Notes: generated from the sequence alone by a model not told the origin. 64,000 nucleotides of DNA from Candidatus Helarchaeota archaeon (GCA_013375455.1 JABXJT010000003.1:1-64000); one strand, 5' to 3'. Shown: positions 17,661-26,692, numbered from the stretch's first letter. Program-made: numbers and translations.

Positions 17661-19994
17661 ATGCTGAACTGTCTATATACCGATGAAGAAGAGGGGTTTC
17701 GAGAGGAAATCCGAAGCTTCATAAAAAAAGAAATTGAGCCTCATATAGAGGAGATAGAGAGGGGGAAATTTCCTCGCGAATTATTGGAATTATTGGGTAA
17801 GAAAGGGTATTTGAGCATGGTCCATCCAAAAAAATATGGAGGGCGAGGAAGAGGCTGGATCTATGAGACTTTACTTGCTCAAGAACTCGGTGCAGCAAAT
17901 GGGGCACTTGATATGGCGAGAGGCGGGACAATTATCTTATTTGGAACCCCCATGCTAGGGTTTGGAACGGACGAACAAAAAGAGAAATACCTCAAGCCGA
18001 TCATAGCGGGAAAAAAGCTGGGTTGCATCGGCATTACTGAACCACTGGTAGGGTCGGATACTGCGGGTATGCAAACAACTGCTGTATTAGATGAAGCCAA
18101 AAAATGTTGGATTATTAACGGAGAGAAGCGTTTTATTACAAACGGGGCGGATGCGGATTATATTTGCCTCTTTGCGATAACTAACAAAAATGTAAACGCG
18201 CATCAAGGCATGAGCGCTTTTATTTTCCACACAGACACTCCAGGCTTCGAAGTTGAAAAGGTATATGATCTCTTAGGAATGCATGGTACACGAACTGCAT
18301 CCCTGAGATTTAATAACTGTCAAGTCCCCCTAGAGAACTTGCTGGGAAAGGAAAATCAGGGATTTAAAATCCTAATGGATGAGCTGGATGGGGAGCGGAC
18401 ATTCTACTCTGGGACATTACGAGGAATTGCCAGGTCTGCCTTCGAAGTTGCCGTTAAATATTCCACAGAGCGTGTGCAATTCCAAAGACCAATCCGCCAG
18501 TTTGAGGGCGTGAGTTTTAAGATAGCTGACATGGCAATTAAATTGGAAGTGATGAAGGCGTTGTTATTAAGATCTGCTCGCTTATGTGATTTGAAGGTCC
18601 CTGCCACCAAGGAAGCTGCCATTGCTAAGGTATTTACAAGCGATTATGGGTTCGAAGTGTGTTGTGATGCTGTACAAATACTGGGAGGGGTAGGATACAC
18701 AAAAGACTATCCTGTGGAGCGTTACATGCGGGATATAAAGTTAGGCATGATTGGTGCGGGTTCGAGTGAGATAATGCGATTTCTCATTCAGCGTGAGGTC
18801 TATAAAGAGTATTTAGGGAAATCCACGGGGAATGCATATAGATTTTATTCTGGAGAAGAAAACGCCTTACGTGAGAATGTTAGGGAATTTGTTTCTAGAG
18901 AAATTTATCCACATTTAGACGAGATTATGAAAGGGGAATATAGCCGCCAGTTGATTAGAACCTTAGGGAAGCAAGGTTTTTTAGGCTATACACACCCGCA
19001 AAAGTTTGGGGGGCTAAACAAAGGGTGGGCTCAAGAGGCGATTATTGCGGAAGAAATTGCCCGAGCCAGTGGGGCAGCAAATATGATTAGAGGGGCCTCC
19101 TGTCTCCTGTTCGGAAAACCGATTAGAAAGTTTGGAACTGAAGAACAAAGGGAGAAAATTTTATCTGAGATTATTAAAGGTGAGAAAATTGGTTGTCTCG
19201 GAGTGACGGAGCCATCAGCAGGAAGCGATGTTTCAGCAGTCAAAACCTTTGCAAAAAAAGTAGGTAATTCTTATGTTATAAATGGTGAGAAACGATTTAT
19301 CACCAATGGAAGCGTCGCAGATTACATACTAGTATTTGCTTTGACCAATAAACAGGATCCTCCTCGGCAGAGTATGAGCTGTATAATCGTCCCAACGGAA
19401 ACGCCTGGCTTCAAAGTGGAAAAGGTTTACAATCTTCACGGCATGCAAGGAATAAATGCGGCGCATTTAAAGTTTATAAATTGTGAAGTTCCCGCAGAAA
19501 ATCGTGTGGGCGCAGAAAATCAAGGATTTCAGATAATGATGGACCAATTTGATACTGAACGGCTCATTTTTGGGACCACTATGCTCGGAATCATGCAAGC
19601 TGCATTTGAGAGTGCAGTAAAATATTCCCTAGAACGCTCTCAATTCGGACGGCAAATTTCGCAATTTGAGGGGATTAATTTCAAAATTGCGGACATGGCA
19701 ATTAAAATCGAAGCGGCATCCGCCTTAATCCTAAAAGCGAGTCGGCTTCTTGATCTTGGTCAGAAAATTCCGAAATTATCCGCAATTACGCGCGTTTTTG
19801 CGAGTGATTATGGGCTAGAGGTTTGTGATGACGCGTTACAGGTCCTAGGGGGTATAGGATATACGGACGAATTTGTAGTAGGACGGCTCCTTCGTGATGT
19901 TCGACTCGGAAAGATTGGAGCTGGAACATCTGAAATTTTACGCTTCTTAATTCAACGGGAAGTCTATAAAAACCTAAAGAAAAACAAATCCTGA
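17661..19994 (+). CDS. Tandem double acyl-CoA dehydrogenase fusion
   Basis: This 777-residue protein contains two complete acyl-CoA dehydrogenase units in one frame, about residues 1-390 and 391-777. Each unit has GCIGITEP or GCLGVTEP followed by a GSD motif, NGEKRFITNG for FAD binding, and a C-terminal GAGSSEI or GAGTSEI. The residue before the G-T/S-S-E motif is not the glutamate of medium-chain enzymes. A glutamate in LDGERTF (E245) and FDTERLI matches the helix-G catalytic base of the isovaleryl- and long-chain-type enzymes, so both sites look active. FAD-dependent alpha,beta-desaturation of an acyl-CoA is expected, with electrons passed to an electron-transfer flavoprotein. Normal enzymes are single 380-residue units. 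Confidence 0.88.
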   Translation: MLNCLYTDEEEGFREEIRSFIKKEIEPHIEEIERGKFPRELLELLGKKGYLSMVHPKKYGGRGRGWIYETLLAQELGAANGALDMARGGTIILFGTPMLGFGTDEQKEKYLKPIIAGKKLGCIGITEPLVGSDTAGMQTTAVLDEAKKCWIINGEKRFITNGADADYICLFAITNKNVNAHQGMSAFIFHTDTPGFEVEKVYDLLGMHGTRTASLRFNNCQVPLENLLGKENQGFKILMDELDGERTFYSGTLRGIARSAFEVAVKYSTERVQFQRPIRQFEGVSFKIADMAIKLEVMKALLLRSARLCDLKVPATKEAAIAKVFTSDYGFEVCCDAVQILGGVGYTKDYPVERYMRDIKLGMIGAGSSEIMRFLIQREVYKEYLGKSTGNAYRFYSGEENALRENVREFVSREIYPHLDEIMKGEYSRQLIRTLGKQGFLGYTHPQKFGGLNKGWAQEAIIAEEIARASGAANMIRGASCLLFGKPIRKFGTEEQREKILSEIIKGEKIGCLGVTEPSAGSDVSAVKTFAKKVGNSYVINGEKRFITNGSVADYILVFALTNKQDPPRQSMSCIIVPTETPGFKVEKVYNLHGMQGINAAHLKFINCEVPAENRVGAENQGFQIMMDQFDTERLIFGTTMLGIMQAAFESAVKYSLERSQFGRQISQFEGINFKIADMAIKIEAASALILKASRLLDLGQKIPKLSAITRVFASDYGLEVCDDALQVLGGIGYTDEFVVGRLLRDVRLGKIGAGTSEILRFLIQREVYKNLKKNKS

Positions 19995-20369
19995 TCATTT
20001 CTGATTTCTCTCAAAGTATTCACGATTCAGCTGGATTCCGGCGAGATCATCCACCTGCAGCGCAAATCCTTCGAACTCCTCTTCAACGAGACTTAATCCC
20101 ATCCAACCTCTTTTTATACTTCAGCTAAATCGAGATAAACTCCCCCTACACCGCGGCCCCTGAGGGCACTACCGGTCACTTGATAAATAAATGTAAAGAA
20201 GGCTTTGAAACGGTTTACAAGATCAAGACCGCAGACGGTCAGATACACGCGCTACCGAGATCTGACTTCACTCTGCTGCTAGATTGAAAATCCTCACCTT
20301 TTTTTCGAGATTGATGAATCGAAGATTATTTCCACCGGGATTGGATTGAATACGAAAATTAGGAAATAA
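19995..20369 (+). pseudogene. Decayed coding remnants between the acyl-CoA dehydrogenase and the surface-protein gene
   Basis: There is no intact gene here, but pieces of coding-like sequence remain. A stop-bounded stretch at 20019-20096 reads FTIQLDSGEIIHLQRKSFE and ends at TAA. Another at 20129-20287 contains KIKTADGQIHALPRSDF. The two share an x-DGxIxxLxRxxFxLL pattern and look like related repeats. A third at 20288-20369 ends in ISTGIGLNTKIRK and TAA. The base composition is richer in G+C than the neighbours. The pieces lie in two reading frames, as expected for a gene broken by stops and shifts. The original function is unknown. Confidence 0.45.
20316..20369 (+). repeat. C-terminal peptide remnant, copy A (pair with 22507-22560)
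   Basis: Eighteen codons ending in TAA match 18 codons ending in TAG at 22507-22560. Fourteen of 17 residues are identical, around STGIGLNTKI. Seven codons differ only at a silent position. The two copies flank the surface-protein gene in the same orientation. Confidence 0.7.
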
Positions 20370-20401
20370 AAGGGAAAATATAGGTAATAACCGGTTTGAT
20401 T

Positions 20402-22369
20402 TCATCCGATCGATTTTTTTAACTCTGGAGTGGGATGTTTAGGATCCGTTGCGGATTTCTTCGGAGGTGTTGGTATTTTGGAGGTTCTTGACCGCATCAG
20501 GATTCCATGAACTATAATAGCGCCAGCTACTAGGATCCCAGCGATCGTGCATCCTATGATGATAGAGGTAGTATAATCAATTGGTACGGACTCTATGGGA
20601 TAACTGTCGGGATTCATGGGATCGGTCCCTGCAATGACCTCCGTTTTATCGGAATAGCCATCGTCGTCAGAATCCGTATCGTTCGGACGGCTACTGTGTA
20701 AATATTCCTCAAAATTTTTGAGACCATCATTATCTAAATCGGAAATGGCATCTTGGAAGTACAATGGATTCAATCCGAATTGAACTTCCCATCCATCTGG
20801 CATCCAGTCACCATCCGAATCGAAATCGTTCGCATCTGTGTTATAAGTATCTATTTCTGGTCCATCGGCGATCCCATCGGCATCGGTGTCCGGATTGGTC
20901 GCGTTCGTGAGATAAATTAGGATCTCGGCAGAATCATTGAGCCCATCGGCATCAGTGTCCGGGTTGGTCGCGTTCGTGAAATGTGTCATGATTTCAGCGC
21001 CATCGTTGAGCCCGTCTCCATCGGTGTCCGGGTTGGTCGCGTTCGTAGGATAGATAAGTACTTCAGCAGAATCATTGAGCCCATCGGCATCGGTGTCCGG
21101 GTTATTCGCGTCCGTAGGATAGATATATACTTCAGCAGAATCATTGAGCCCGTCAGTATCCGTATCTGGCAAAGTTGGATTTGTTCCAGTAATATAATTT
21201 TCGTAATCATCAGATAATTCATCGCCATCAGTATCCTTAAAATCGAACAAGGATAACTCATAAATAGAGCTGTCACCTGCCACCAAATGATGCCCATCAT
21301 CAGAGAGTGCTAGTCTCCATATCGAATCGCGGGTGTAGGTCCAGATCGGGGTAGAATTGGTTCTTTGGAACAAAAACAAGTGATCATGCCAAATCTCACC
21401 ACTAGTGCACGCCGCGATATAGGCCCCATCGCCGGAGATCGCCACGCCTTCAACATCATAGTCAACCCCACAATTCCAGAGCGGGGTGGAACTGTTGCGT
21501 CCAAATAAATACACCACACCACCAGTTCTGCCTGCCGCGATGTATTCCCCATTATTCGAGATCGCCACGCTCCGAACATTACCTCCCACCGAGCAGTTCC
21601 AGAGGGGGGTGGAACTGTTGCGTCCAAATAAATATACTTTACCATCACTACTGCCTGCCGCGATGTACTCCCCATCGTTCGAGATTTCTACGCTCCAAAC
21701 ATCACCTCCAGTCGTGTAGTTCCAGAGCGGGGTGGTACTGTTAAATAGATACACTTTATGATCAGTGAAACAACCAGCTGCGATGTACTCCCCATTGCCG
21801 GACATTGCCACGCTCGCAATCTCACCTCCAGTCGTGTAGCTCCAGATCGGGGTGGAACTGTAAAGCCAGTATCGATATACCTTACACCCATAATCACCCG
21901 CTACTAAGTAATGCCCATTGTTGGAGATTGCTACATCCGTAACCCAATGGCTTGTCGGATAGACCTTGCTTGTTTCCCCAGTTTCGCAATCAAATAGAAA
22001 CGTGTTGTTACTCATACTGCCTGCCGCGATGTATTCCCCATTGGCAGAGATCGCCACACACAATGAGTTACCACCGGTTGGGTAGCTCCAGAGAGGAGTA
22101 GAACTTGAGCTCTGAAATAGATATACATCACCGCCCCTAGATACCGAGAAGTACGCTCCATCATTGGAAATAGACAAGCTGTAAATCGAAGAAAGAGAGA
22201 CGGTCCAGTTCCAATAATATGTTGGCAGTGCCATTGTCATCAGTGTATCTTCATCCAGATCCTCAACTCTATCCTGATGAGTGGGATCTATTGGTCCTAA
22301 AACATTCAAAACCGACAAAACAAAAATGCTAATAAAGAAAATTGTTATTAATTTTCTGCTAGAAACCAT
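20402..22369 (-). CDS. Surface-anchored protein with beta-propeller and calcium-binding thrombospondin type 3 repeats
   Basis: This 655-residue exported protein begins with a signal peptide (hydrophobic core near residues 9-24). Residues about 50-390 are blade-like repeats of the type ISNNGEYIAAGSSDGKVYLF, resembling WD40/PQQ propellers. Residues about 393-560 contain DTDGDGLNDGAE-type thrombospondin 3 / dockerin-like calcium loops, at least six. One transmembrane helix near residues 608-632 and a short basic cytoplasmic tail finish the protein. Many N-x-S/T sites fit surface glycosylation. It is expected at the cell surface, possibly in adhesion or as an S-layer-associated protein. No gene next to it looks functionally linked, and matching coding remnants flank it. 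Confidence 0.85.
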   Translation of the reverse strand: MVSSRKLITIFFISIFVLSVLNVLGPIDPTHQDRVEDLDEDTLMTMALPTYYWNWTVSLSSIYSLSISNDGAYFSVSRGGDVYLFQSSSSTPLWSYPTGGNSLCVAISANGEYIAAGSMSNNTFLFDCETGETSKVYPTSHWVTDVAISNNGHYLVAGDYGCKVYRYWLYSSTPIWSYTTGGEIASVAMSGNGEYIAAGCFTDHKVYLFNSTTPLWNYTTGGDVWSVEISNDGEYIAAGSSDGKVYLFGRNSSTPLWNCSVGGNVRSVAISNNGEYIAAGRTGGVVYLFGRNSSTPLWNCGVDYDVEGVAISGDGAYIAACTSGEIWHDHLFLFQRTNSTPIWTYTRDSIWRLALSDDGHHLVAGDSSIYELSLFDFKDTDGDELSDDYENYITGTNPTLPDTDTDGLNDSAEVYIYPTDANNPDTDADGLNDSAEVLIYPTNATNPDTDGDGLNDGAEIMTHFTNATNPDTDADGLNDSAEILIYLTNATNPDTDADGIADGPEIDTYNTDANDFDSDGDWMPDGWEVQFGLNPLYFQDAISDLDNDGLKNFEEYLHSSRPNDTDSDDDGYSDKTEVIAGTDPMNPDSYPIESVPIDYTTSIIIGCTIAGILVAGAIIVHGILMRSRTSKIPTPPKKSATDPKHPTPELKKSIG

Positions 22370-22506
22370 TGTATTCTTCCCTTCTTCCTTGATGGGTAGT
22401 ATGGGGAGAAACCATTAAAATGCACCCCATAGTTTGTTATTCAAGCGATTTTTACTTTATAAAAAGCCTTAAAAAATACGTCTTAATTAATATTTCTCAA
22501 TTGGTA

Positions 22507-22560
22507 GAATTCAAGATTAGCTCTACTGGAATTGGGTTAAACACGAAAATAAGTAAATAG
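22507..22560 (+). repeat. C-terminal peptide remnant, copy B
   Basis: This is the partner of 20316-20369. It reads EFKISSTGIGLNTKISK then TAG, preceded by an open stretch from about 22482 without a usable start. It lies in the 277-base gap upstream of the surface-protein gene. Apart from this piece I see only AT-rich sequence in that gap. Confidence 0.65.
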
Positions 22561-22646
22561 GACATGGTGAATGGATCTGGCAGAGGATTTAAATGATTTA
22601 GTCCGTTTGAACAAATCCCAAGCGATTATTTCAAAAGGTGGTAAAG

Positions 22647-23006
22647 TTATTTCTTGCCTCTGAGCGCAGCGGCGATTGCGCGACCATAACGGATGAGTTC
22701 TATTATTTTGCCTTTTTTAACTTCGACTTCTTCACGGCTGATAGAATGGGTAAAATCACCCTGGCCGCGAGAAGCTCTTGCAATACTCCCGCCTTCTCCA
22801 GCAATGATCAATGTGGGGTCTGGATGAGTTCCAGATTTCAGATTTGAGGTTCCATCTTTGATTTCGATGTAAAAAGGTTCAGGCTCTCCGTCTAACTCAA
22901 ACTGAAAGACAACATTCCAATTTTCTGCTGATATTATTTTTTGGGCCTTTGTATTCTCATTAATTAATTTCAGAACTTTTTCGGATTCAGTCCTAGCTTC
23001 ACCCAC
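22647..23006 (-). CDS. SCP2-like sterol/lipid carrier domain protein
   Basis: This protein of about 119 residues has the SCP-2 pattern: FQFELDGEPEPFYIEIKDG, then HPDPTLIIAGE and a C-terminal helix. SCP-2 domains bind sterols or fatty acyl-CoA and shuttle them to enzymes. GTG at 23006 is preferred because AAGGTGG lies 5 bases upstream; it overlaps the end of the DUF35 gene. A TTG five codons earlier is the alternative. It belongs to a compact set with the DUF35 and thiolase-like genes, so it may deliver an acyl-CoA substrate to that complex (inference). Confidence 0.72.
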   Translation of the reverse strand: MGEARTESEKVLKLINENTKAQKIISAENWNVVFQFELDGEPEPFYIEIKDGTSNLKSGTHPDPTLIIAGEGGSIARASRGQGDFTHSISREEVEVKKGKIIELIRYGRAIAAALRGKK

Positions 23007-23502
23007 TTTTACCACCTTCAAATTCTGGTTTCTTTATCCATTCATCATATTCATCTAATGGCACGAAAAAGAAATCGGTGATCCTACCCTCGCGTTCTTT
23101 CTTAAAAACAGCGCGGACGAGCTCTCCTGGACGTATTTTCGAGGGTTTCAGATTGTCGGAGAAAATTCCTTGGTTTATTGCAGTCGTTGCACCATCAATT
23201 TGAATATAACCAACGGCATAGGGAATATTTTGAATGAATTTGGACGTACTAAACCAGACTAACGTGCTTACTCTGATTGTCCCCGTGTCTTTGAGAGGAA
23301 CCCAAGTGGTTGGTTGATAGCATTTTGAACACGCGACCCGTGGTGGGCAGTAAACCGTTTTACATTTTTCACATTTTGCCCCCAAAATCTGTTTGTTATC
23401 TTTTAATTCAATGAAAAATCGTGATTGTCCGCCTAAAGCATATTTATAGTTCATTATTATTAAATCATCAATTTCATGGTATTCTTTTGTCAATTTCTTC
23501 AC
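22999..23502 (-). CDS. DUF35 zinc-ribbon / OB-fold acyl-CoA-binding protein
   Basis: This 167-residue protein has a rubredoxin-like zinc ribbon, CEKCKTVYCPPRVACSKC, near residues 40-57. It is followed by an OB-fold with GTIRVSTLVWFSTSK and PYAVGYIQIDG, the DUF35 architecture. DUF35 proteins act as partners of thiolase-fold enzymes: they bridge thiolase and HMG-CoA synthase in archaea and form aldolase complexes in steroid-degrading actinobacteria. Its GTG start overlaps the stop of the thiolase-like gene by four bases, which implies translational coupling and a stable complex of the two products. Confidence 0.85.
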   Translation of the reverse strand: MKKLTKEYHEIDDLIIMNYKYALGGQSRFFIELKDNKQILGAKCEKCKTVYCPPRVACSKCYQPTTWVPLKDTGTIRVSTLVWFSTSKFIQNIPYAVGYIQIDGATTAINQGIFSDNLKPSKIRPGELVRAVFKKEREGRITDFFFVPLDEYDEWIKKPEFEGGKSG

Positions 23503-24701
23503 CTCTCCAGCACGATTACTGCAGAATATGCAGCTCCGGGTCCTCCAATTGAATGAGAAATGGCGCGTCCCTTGGTTATGGGGACCTGTCGTTTACCAGC
23601 TCGCTCCTGTAATTGGAGGAAAGCTTCTCCAGTCGACATAATGCCCGTTGCACCAACTGCATGTCCACAGCCAATCAAGCCGCCTGATGGATTTACGGGT
23701 AGCTCGCCATTCATCTCGGGACCACCATCATCTAACCAATCGCCGCCCTTTCCATATTCTACGAAACCCAATTCCTCATAAGAAATCACTTCTTGCCCGC
23801 TAAAAGCATCGTGGAGTTCGGCAACATCCAATAATTTCTTGATATTTTTGTATTCTAGCCCCGCGAATTTATAGGCTCGTTTTGCGGCAGCTATATTAGA
23901 CGGTAATGCGCCAATGCTTTTTCGATTTCCAATGAATGCATCTGTACAGGCGGCCCCCACACCAGTAATCCAAATGGGATTTTCAATTTTTAATTCCTTC
24001 ACTTTCGCCTCAGAGGCCAAAATGAGGGCAGCAGAAGCTTCCGAGTACAAACAGCAATCTAACATTTTAAACGGATAACAAATGATTCTTGAATTGAGAA
24101 CTTGTTCAATAGTCAATTTCATTGGAGCCTGTGCTTTCGGATTATTTAAGGCGTTTCCATGATTTTTAATCGAAACTTTCGCCATATGCTCCTCAGTTGG
24201 ATTGCCATACTGGTGGAAATGGTCATTTACTAGGACTACATAACTTGATGCTGCGAGCATCCCTAAAGGATATTCCCAGGTCATATCTGCACTATAGGCG
24301 ATTGCTTTAAGAACTTCGGGGGTCGTTGTCCCTGTCTGCTTATCGTAACAGTCATTACATTTCTCAACTCCTAAGCACAAGCAGATATCAGCTAGTCCGC
24401 TCGCCACTTCAGCGAATGCACTCCGGACTGTAAAGCCACCAGTCGCTCCACCCGTGGTTACACGCGTTCCAGGTTTATCGATATTACCTAGATAATCATT
24501 CACGTAGATATCAGGCATGAATTGGCGTTCGAAAAGGTCATTATATATTCCATAGACCGCACTATCCACGTCCTTTATCGAAATTCCTGCATCTTGTAAG
24601 GCTTCATTGCATGCATCATATGCTAACTCAAAATACGTTTTATCCGGCCAACGCGCTTTAAAAGGCGTCATACCAAATCCAATAATTGCTACTTTTCTCA
24701 T
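23499..24701 (-). CDS. Thiolase-superfamily protein lacking the nucleophilic cysteine (copy 1)
   Basis: This 400-residue protein starts at MRKVAIIGFGM. A longer open frame reaching 24845 is rejected because the paralogue starts at the same methionine. The fold is that of SCP-x/archaeal thiolases, with LGVEKCND, IKNHGNALNNPKAQ and GCGHAVGATG, so the active-site histidine regions are present. Where thiolases carry the nucleophile (A-C-A-S-G-G) this protein has G-G-A-T-G-G at residues 84-89. The last cysteine region reads SHSIGG. Claisen condensation through an acyl-enzyme is therefore unlikely. The Ltp2-type retro-aldolases of steroid degradation share this loss and also pair with DUF35. It is coupled to the DUF35 gene. 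Confidence 0.85.
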   Translation of the reverse strand: MRKVAIIGFGMTPFKARWPDKTYFELAYDACNEALQDAGISIKDVDSAVYGIYNDLFERQFMPDIYVNDYLGNIDKPGTRVTTGGATGGFTVRSAFAEVASGLADICLCLGVEKCNDCYDKQTGTTTPEVLKAIAYSADMTWEYPLGMLAASSYVVLVNDHFHQYGNPTEEHMAKVSIKNHGNALNNPKAQAPMKLTIEQVLNSRIICYPFKMLDCCLYSEASAALILASEAKVKELKIENPIWITGVGAACTDAFIGNRKSIGALPSNIAAAKRAYKFAGLEYKNIKKLLDVAELHDAFSGQEVISYEELGFVEYGKGGDWLDDGGPEMNGELPVNPSGGLIGCGHAVGATGIMSTGEAFLQLQERAGKRQVPITKGRAISHSIGGPGAAYSAVIVLER

Positions 24702-24841
24702 AAAAAATAAAATGATCTGAATTATTTTTAAAAGGTTCTCTAATAACATCTTGATAAAAAATCGAATAAACGCCATTAATTTAATTTTGTATTTTATAAA
24801 TATGTCATCCTGAGCCGCAGAGTAATCATTTAACATCATTT

Positions 24842-26044
24842 TCACCGTTCTAAAACAATAACCGCAGCGTACGCGGCACCTGGGCCGCCAATAGAGTGGC
24901 TTAAGGCGCGTCCTTTGGTAATAGGAACCTGTCGCTTCCCAGCTCGTTCTTGCAATTGAAGGAATGCTTCTCCCGTTGACATAATTCCCGTGGCACCCAC
25001 TGCATGGCCGCAGCCGATTAACCCACCGGATGGATTTACGGGTAATTCGCCTGACATTTCCGGTCCTCCATCATCAATCCAGTCCCCACCTTTCCCATAC
25101 TCAACAAAACCCAGTTCTTCATAAGATACTACTTCTTGTCCTGTGAAGGCATCATGCAATTCTGCAACATCAAATGCCGATTTCGCCTTTTTATACTCGA
25201 TTCCCGCCAATTTATACGCTTGTTTTGCGGCTGCGATATTAGAAGGTAAGGCGCCGATATTTTTTCTATTTCCAGTAAAAGCATCCGTGCAAGCTGCCCC
25301 TACTCCAGTTATCCATATCGGATTTTTGATTTTCAATTCTTTAACTCGCTCCTCAGACGCTAAAATGAGTGCAGCGGATGCTTCTGAATAAAGACAACAA
25401 TCCAACATTTTGAAAGGATAACAAATAATTCGAGAGTTTAAAACATCATCTATAGTCAGTTTTAGAGGGGTTTGAGCCTTTGGATTATTAAAAGCATTTC
25501 CATGGTTTTTAATAGAGACTTTTGCCATCTGTTCTTCTGTTGGATTGCCATATTTATAGTAGTGGGCATTTACAAGGACAACATAGCTCGAAGCTGCCAT
25601 CATCCCTAAGGGAAATTCCCACGTCATATCTACACTGTAGGCTATTGCTTTTAGAACCTCAGGCGTTGTTGTACCTGTTAGTTTATCGTAACAATCATTG
25701 CATTTTTCTACACCCAATACAAGGCAAATATCTGATAATCCACTTGCAATTTCCATGTAACCAGTACGAACTGCGAACCCACCAGTCGCCCCACCCGTGG
25801 TCACGCGCGTTCCTGGTTTATTTATATTTCCGATATAGTCATTCACATATATATCGGGCATGAATTGGCGCTCAAAGAGATCGTTGTATATCCCATAGAC
25901 CGCACTATCCACGTCTTTTATCGAAATTCCTGCATCTTGTAAGGCTTCATTGCATGCATCATATGCTAACTCAAAATACGTTTTATCCGGCCAACGCGCT
26001 TTAAAAGGCGTCATGCCAAATCCAATAATTGCTACTTTTCTCAT
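24842..26044 (-). CDS. Thiolase-superfamily protein lacking the nucleophilic cysteine (copy 2)
   Basis: This 400-residue protein is a close paralogue of the downstream gene; they differ at scattered positions. It has the same replacement at the nucleophile (TGGATGG, G85), the same IKNHGNAFNNPKAQ and GCGHAVGATG motifs and the same SHSIGG C-terminal loop. The two genes are separated by 140 bases with no other gene. The first 150 bases of coding sequence are nearly identical between the copies while the rest shows many silent differences, which points to gene conversion. The two products may form a heteromer with the DUF35 protein (inference). Confidence 0.85.
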   Translation of the reverse strand: MRKVAIIGFGMTPFKARWPDKTYFELAYDACNEALQDAGISIKDVDSAVYGIYNDLFERQFMPDIYVNDYIGNINKPGTRVTTGGATGGFAVRTGYMEIASGLSDICLVLGVEKCNDCYDKLTGTTTPEVLKAIAYSVDMTWEFPLGMMAASSYVVLVNAHYYKYGNPTEEQMAKVSIKNHGNAFNNPKAQTPLKLTIDDVLNSRIICYPFKMLDCCLYSEASAALILASEERVKELKIKNPIWITGVGAACTDAFTGNRKNIGALPSNIAAAKQAYKLAGIEYKKAKSAFDVAELHDAFTGQEVVSYEELGFVEYGKGGDWIDDGGPEMSGELPVNPSGGLIGCGHAVGATGIMSTGEAFLQLQERAGKRQVPITKGRALSHSIGGPGAAYAAVIVLER

Positions 26045-26136
26045 AAAAAATGAAGAGAGCTTTTCTCATAAAAATTCATCGACATTTTTAAAAGAAAGGA
26101 GGAGAATTTCAAACAAAGAATTTAACCTCGATTAGG

Positions 26137-26670
26137 GTGCTGAGATTGAAAGTGGAAGAATGCCATGAAAATTATCCAACTTGGATTCCAATTACATCCA
26201 ATTTAATGTCTATCTCTATATATCTCATTGGGGCTTTTATCATAGCGGGATTTGGAATTCTGTGGGCATTGCTCTATATAGGTTATTGTGTATTTGTTGA
26301 ATTAATGGTCCTTAAGAGGAGTTGTGTTCAGTGTTACTACTATGGGAAGATTTGCGCCTTTGGGAAAGGTAGATTATGTTCAATTTTATTTAAACAGGGA
26401 GATCCTAAAAAATTCGCCGAGAAAGAAATTAAGTGGTATAGTTTATTGCCAGATTTTATGGTTACCATCATTCCCATTGTCGTTGGAATAATATTTTTAG
26501 TTTTATTCTTTAACTGGATCGTTTTGATATTAATAATCGTTCAATTTCTACTCGGCACTGTTGGAACTGCTATTGTACGGGGATCCCTCGCGTGCAATCA
26601 CTGCAAACAAGGAGAGCTAGGTTGCCCAGCAGCGAAGGCGTTTTTTAAGGATAAAACGGAAATTGAATAA
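26137..26670 (+). CDS. Small cysteine-containing membrane protein of unknown function
   Basis: This 177-residue protein has about four transmembrane segments in two pairs. Between the pairs lies CVQCYYYGKICAFGKGRLC, and near the C-terminus CNHCKQGELGCPA, so two C-x-x-C-type clusters face the same side. Metal or thiol chemistry is possible, but I do not recognise a family. The start is uncertain: GTG at 26137 has no good ribosome site, and a strong GGAGG lies about 35 bases upstream. A broken copy of its C-terminal half lies at 27670-27934, and a fragment of a reductase gene follows it directly. Confidence 0.75.
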   Translation: MLRLKVEECHENYPTWIPITSNLMSISIYLIGAFIIAGFGILWALLYIGYCVFVELMVLKRSCVQCYYYGKICAFGKGRLCSILFKQGDPKKFAEKEIKWYSLLPDFMVTIIPIVVGIIFLVLFFNWIVLILIIVQFLLGTVGTAIVRGSLACNHCKQGELGCPAAKAFFKDKTEIE

Positions 26671-26692
26671 TTAAGAAACCATTGGTTTTCTC

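Noticed and set aside
24702..24845. N-terminal extension of the downstream thiolase-like gene by 48 residues
   Set aside because: The paralogue begins at the same MRKVAIIGFGM without such an extension, and the extra residues look like translated AT-rich gap sequence.
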